Shown here piece after piece: positions 62,204 through 64,000 of a DNA stretch of 64,000 nt (position 1 is the first letter of the stretch; every line of letters begins with the position of its first letter). Source of the stretch: Thunnus maccoyii. Taxonomy: Eukaryota; Chordata; Actinopteri; Scombriformes; Scombridae. A program made the translations under genes and the position numbers. The stretch is from contig NC_056554.1 in assembly GCF_910596095.1 (NCBI RefSeq), forward strand, positions 6,076,001 to 6,140,000. Reading direction: 5' to 3'. Below the pieces are notes generated by a model that saw nothing but the letters and a program-made list of their open reading frames with translations, was not told where the DNA came from and ran no database searches.

Positions 62204-63115
62204 TTCAACCTATAATGTGAAGTTTGTCTCTCGACAACATTCACATGATGACAGAAATATATAAAAAAAACAGCTCACATCTTGGCATTCAATTTAAAAT
62301 GACTAAAAATTAAATATCCAGTACAAACATGTAGCAGGTCACAGTGGGCAGGCTTGAATATTTAACTACCTGTGAAGAACACTAGAGACACAGCATGTTG
62401 CAGATCAGTTGGTAGATGTAGTTGTAACTTAATGAGGAAAAAGATTTTTAAAGAATATAACTGTTATAAAACCCACATACAAATAGCTGCATGCTTTGTT
62501 TTAAATGATCTAACTGTGAATTGTCCTGAATAATCAGGACACTGTCTCTGAACAGAGAAGTTGCTGATTTTCTAATGTGTTTGTTTGATGCTTTGAGTGT
62601 AATAATAAATTCCATTCACCTCCATTTTACTGGACTGGCAACAGAAGTCAAATAAAATCAGTTCAATCACCACTAAGCATAAAGTTAGACAGGCTTTTGC
62701 ATTTGAAATTGCAGGCTTTTCATCTTACAAAGTCGATATAATCAGACAAGTTTGACCTGATAAGGATGCTGCACTTTTAAGTGTTTAAAGGAAAAGTCCA
62801 GTTTATTTGAACCTGATGTATTTCCCATAAATGTAGCCATTCTGTCACTATGTGTCAGGTAATGTTGCTCTCTCTGGCTCTGTTATAGAGATTCTGGTGA
62901 TTCACAAATTCATGTCAGATTACTGGTGAACTGAGCCACCCAGCTGATTCATCCAATTTGTTTATATGTATGAGTCTGATTTTCACTGCGGTTAGAATGT
63001 AAGGAAACTAAAAAAACTAAATGCAATTATTGGATTATCTGGTGGACTATTATGAGGACAACCGTGAGTCATTTCACTTTGACTGGCCAACTGTATTTAT
63101 TTGAGCCAGAGTACA

Positions 63116-63419
63116 CAGGTGGTAAATGAGTGCACTTATAAAATGCTTTTCAAGTCTACTGAACACTCAGAGTGCTCTACAATAAACACCAACCTGCTCA
63201 TCAGGAGTGATATACTGCTTTTATATCTAGAGCTCTCCACAGTGCTTCTAATGCTAACCCATTCACACACACACTCACACAATGACGGCAACCATTGGGA
63301 GTAATTTGGGGTTCAGTATCTTGCCCAAGAACACTTTGACATGCGGACTGGAGGAGCTGGGCATCGATCCACCGACCTTCTAATTAGTGGATGACTCACT
63401 CTAGGTCCTTCCGCCACAG
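63116..63419 (-). repeat. tRNA-derived SINE, second copy
   Basis: Paralogue of 56957-57260, with the same head, B box and tail. Confidence 0.7.
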
Positions 63420-63482
63420 AGAGGAGATAAACGAACTGAAAGAGGAAATATAAAGAATGGAGGGAGAAAGGCAACAGGACTG

Positions 63483-63695
63483 TCAGGAAAGACAACGTAC
63501 AGTAACAGTTACCTCAGAGAAACTGCTGCTGTTCCTGAAGTCACTGTTCTCCTGAAGAGTGAAGAGGAAAACTTTTTCTGCAGAGTGGGACCTGTAGCTG
63601 TCAGACTCAGAAGATCTAGAAGTGTCCATGGATGAGAGTAATCCCAGCTGTGTAACTACAACAAATGGATTTACAGCATTTATTAACATTGTCAA
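63483..63695 (-). other. Unrecognised open frame, second copy
   Basis: Same 70-residue frame as at 57325-57537 (LFTLQEN here, LSTLREN there), with the splice donor kept. Function unknown. Confidence 0.3.
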
Positions 63696-64000
63696 ACAGA
63701 CACTGAACTATCCACAGCCTCAGATGTAAACAAACCAACATGCAAGTGGTCCTGGGTGTAGTTCCCTATTAGTACTGGGAAGTTCCAATGTTTGAGTTGT
63801 CTCAGTATAGTCGATGTTGGACTTCTAAATTTATTGAGTATTCCAAGTCTTCTAGTAGTGGGTGTACTAGTGACCTAGTGTGCATTATAGTGACCTCTCA
63901 GGCCATTAACCAGGACACTCTAACCAGATGTGTGTGTATCAAGTGGTAGTAAATACATTTATGCTTCATTATCCTCTCAAAATATTGGGCTGTAAACTAA

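Larger units (their letters stand above)
62789..64000 (+). mobile_element. Second Kolobok-like copy, left part
   Basis: It begins AGGAAAAGTCCAG after TTAA (62785-62788) and follows the copy at 56626 with an offset of about 6160. It contains the same nested SINE (63116-63419) and open frame (63483-63695). The right end is beyond the window. It arose by duplication of the G10/G11 unit, not by a separate insertion. Confidence 0.65.

Noticed and set aside
1-64000. CRISPR arrays, operons, ribosome binding sites
   Set aside because: The window is vertebrate nuclear DNA with spliced genes; no such structures are present.

Overview
This is a teleost fish window, most likely percomorph (inferred from the gene family and the fish-type repeats). 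It is AT-rich, with short introns and many interspersed repeats. Its core is a tandem array of eleven novel immune-type receptor (NITR) loci, all on the minus strand. I number them G1 to G11 by increasing coordinate, so transcription runs G11 to G1. Ten have open frames and one (G9) is a pseudogene. I also see a stray leader exon, a stray tail exon and two stray promoter blocks left by lost genes.

Each gene has five exons: a leader of about 55 nt, one exon of about 700 nt encoding both the V and the I Ig domains, a transmembrane exon of 120-126 nt, a 44-nt cytoplasmic exon, and a last exon of 114 or 120 nt with a consensus ITIM (LHYAAL, IHYAAL or LYYAAL) and an ITIM-like CVY.xV motif. The I domain ends in the J-like FGNGT motif typical of NITRs. 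No transmembrane helix has the basic residue of an activating receptor, so all appear to be inhibitory, natural-killer-type surface receptors.

Layout: G1 (751-2255), G2 (6559-8063), a DIRS-like fossil (8640-12118), G3 (14606-16100), G4 (20173-21672), G5 (25295-26792), G6 (31347-32846), G7 (36613-38110), G8 (42821-44298), a LINE fragment and a relic leader (45843-46591), pseudogene G9 (48274-49762), a block of compound transposon-derived repeats (51207-53720), G10 (54381-55910), a Kolobok-like THAP element (56626-59694), G11 (60533-62070), and the start of a second Kolobok-like copy (62789 to the window end).

The array grew by unequal crossing-over. The blocks G1+G2 and G3+G4 are duplicates. 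About 11.3 kb holding G4-G5 is repeated directly as G6-G7, with the breakpoint inside the V-I exon. G10 and G11 sit in a duplicated unit of about 6.15 kb. As a result ectodomains and tails are shuffled: G3 and G6 are visible chimeras. Four genes (G6, G8, G10, G11) have lost the AG acceptor of the transmembrane exon while keeping its reading frame. Skipping that exon is in frame, so these loci could make soluble receptors.
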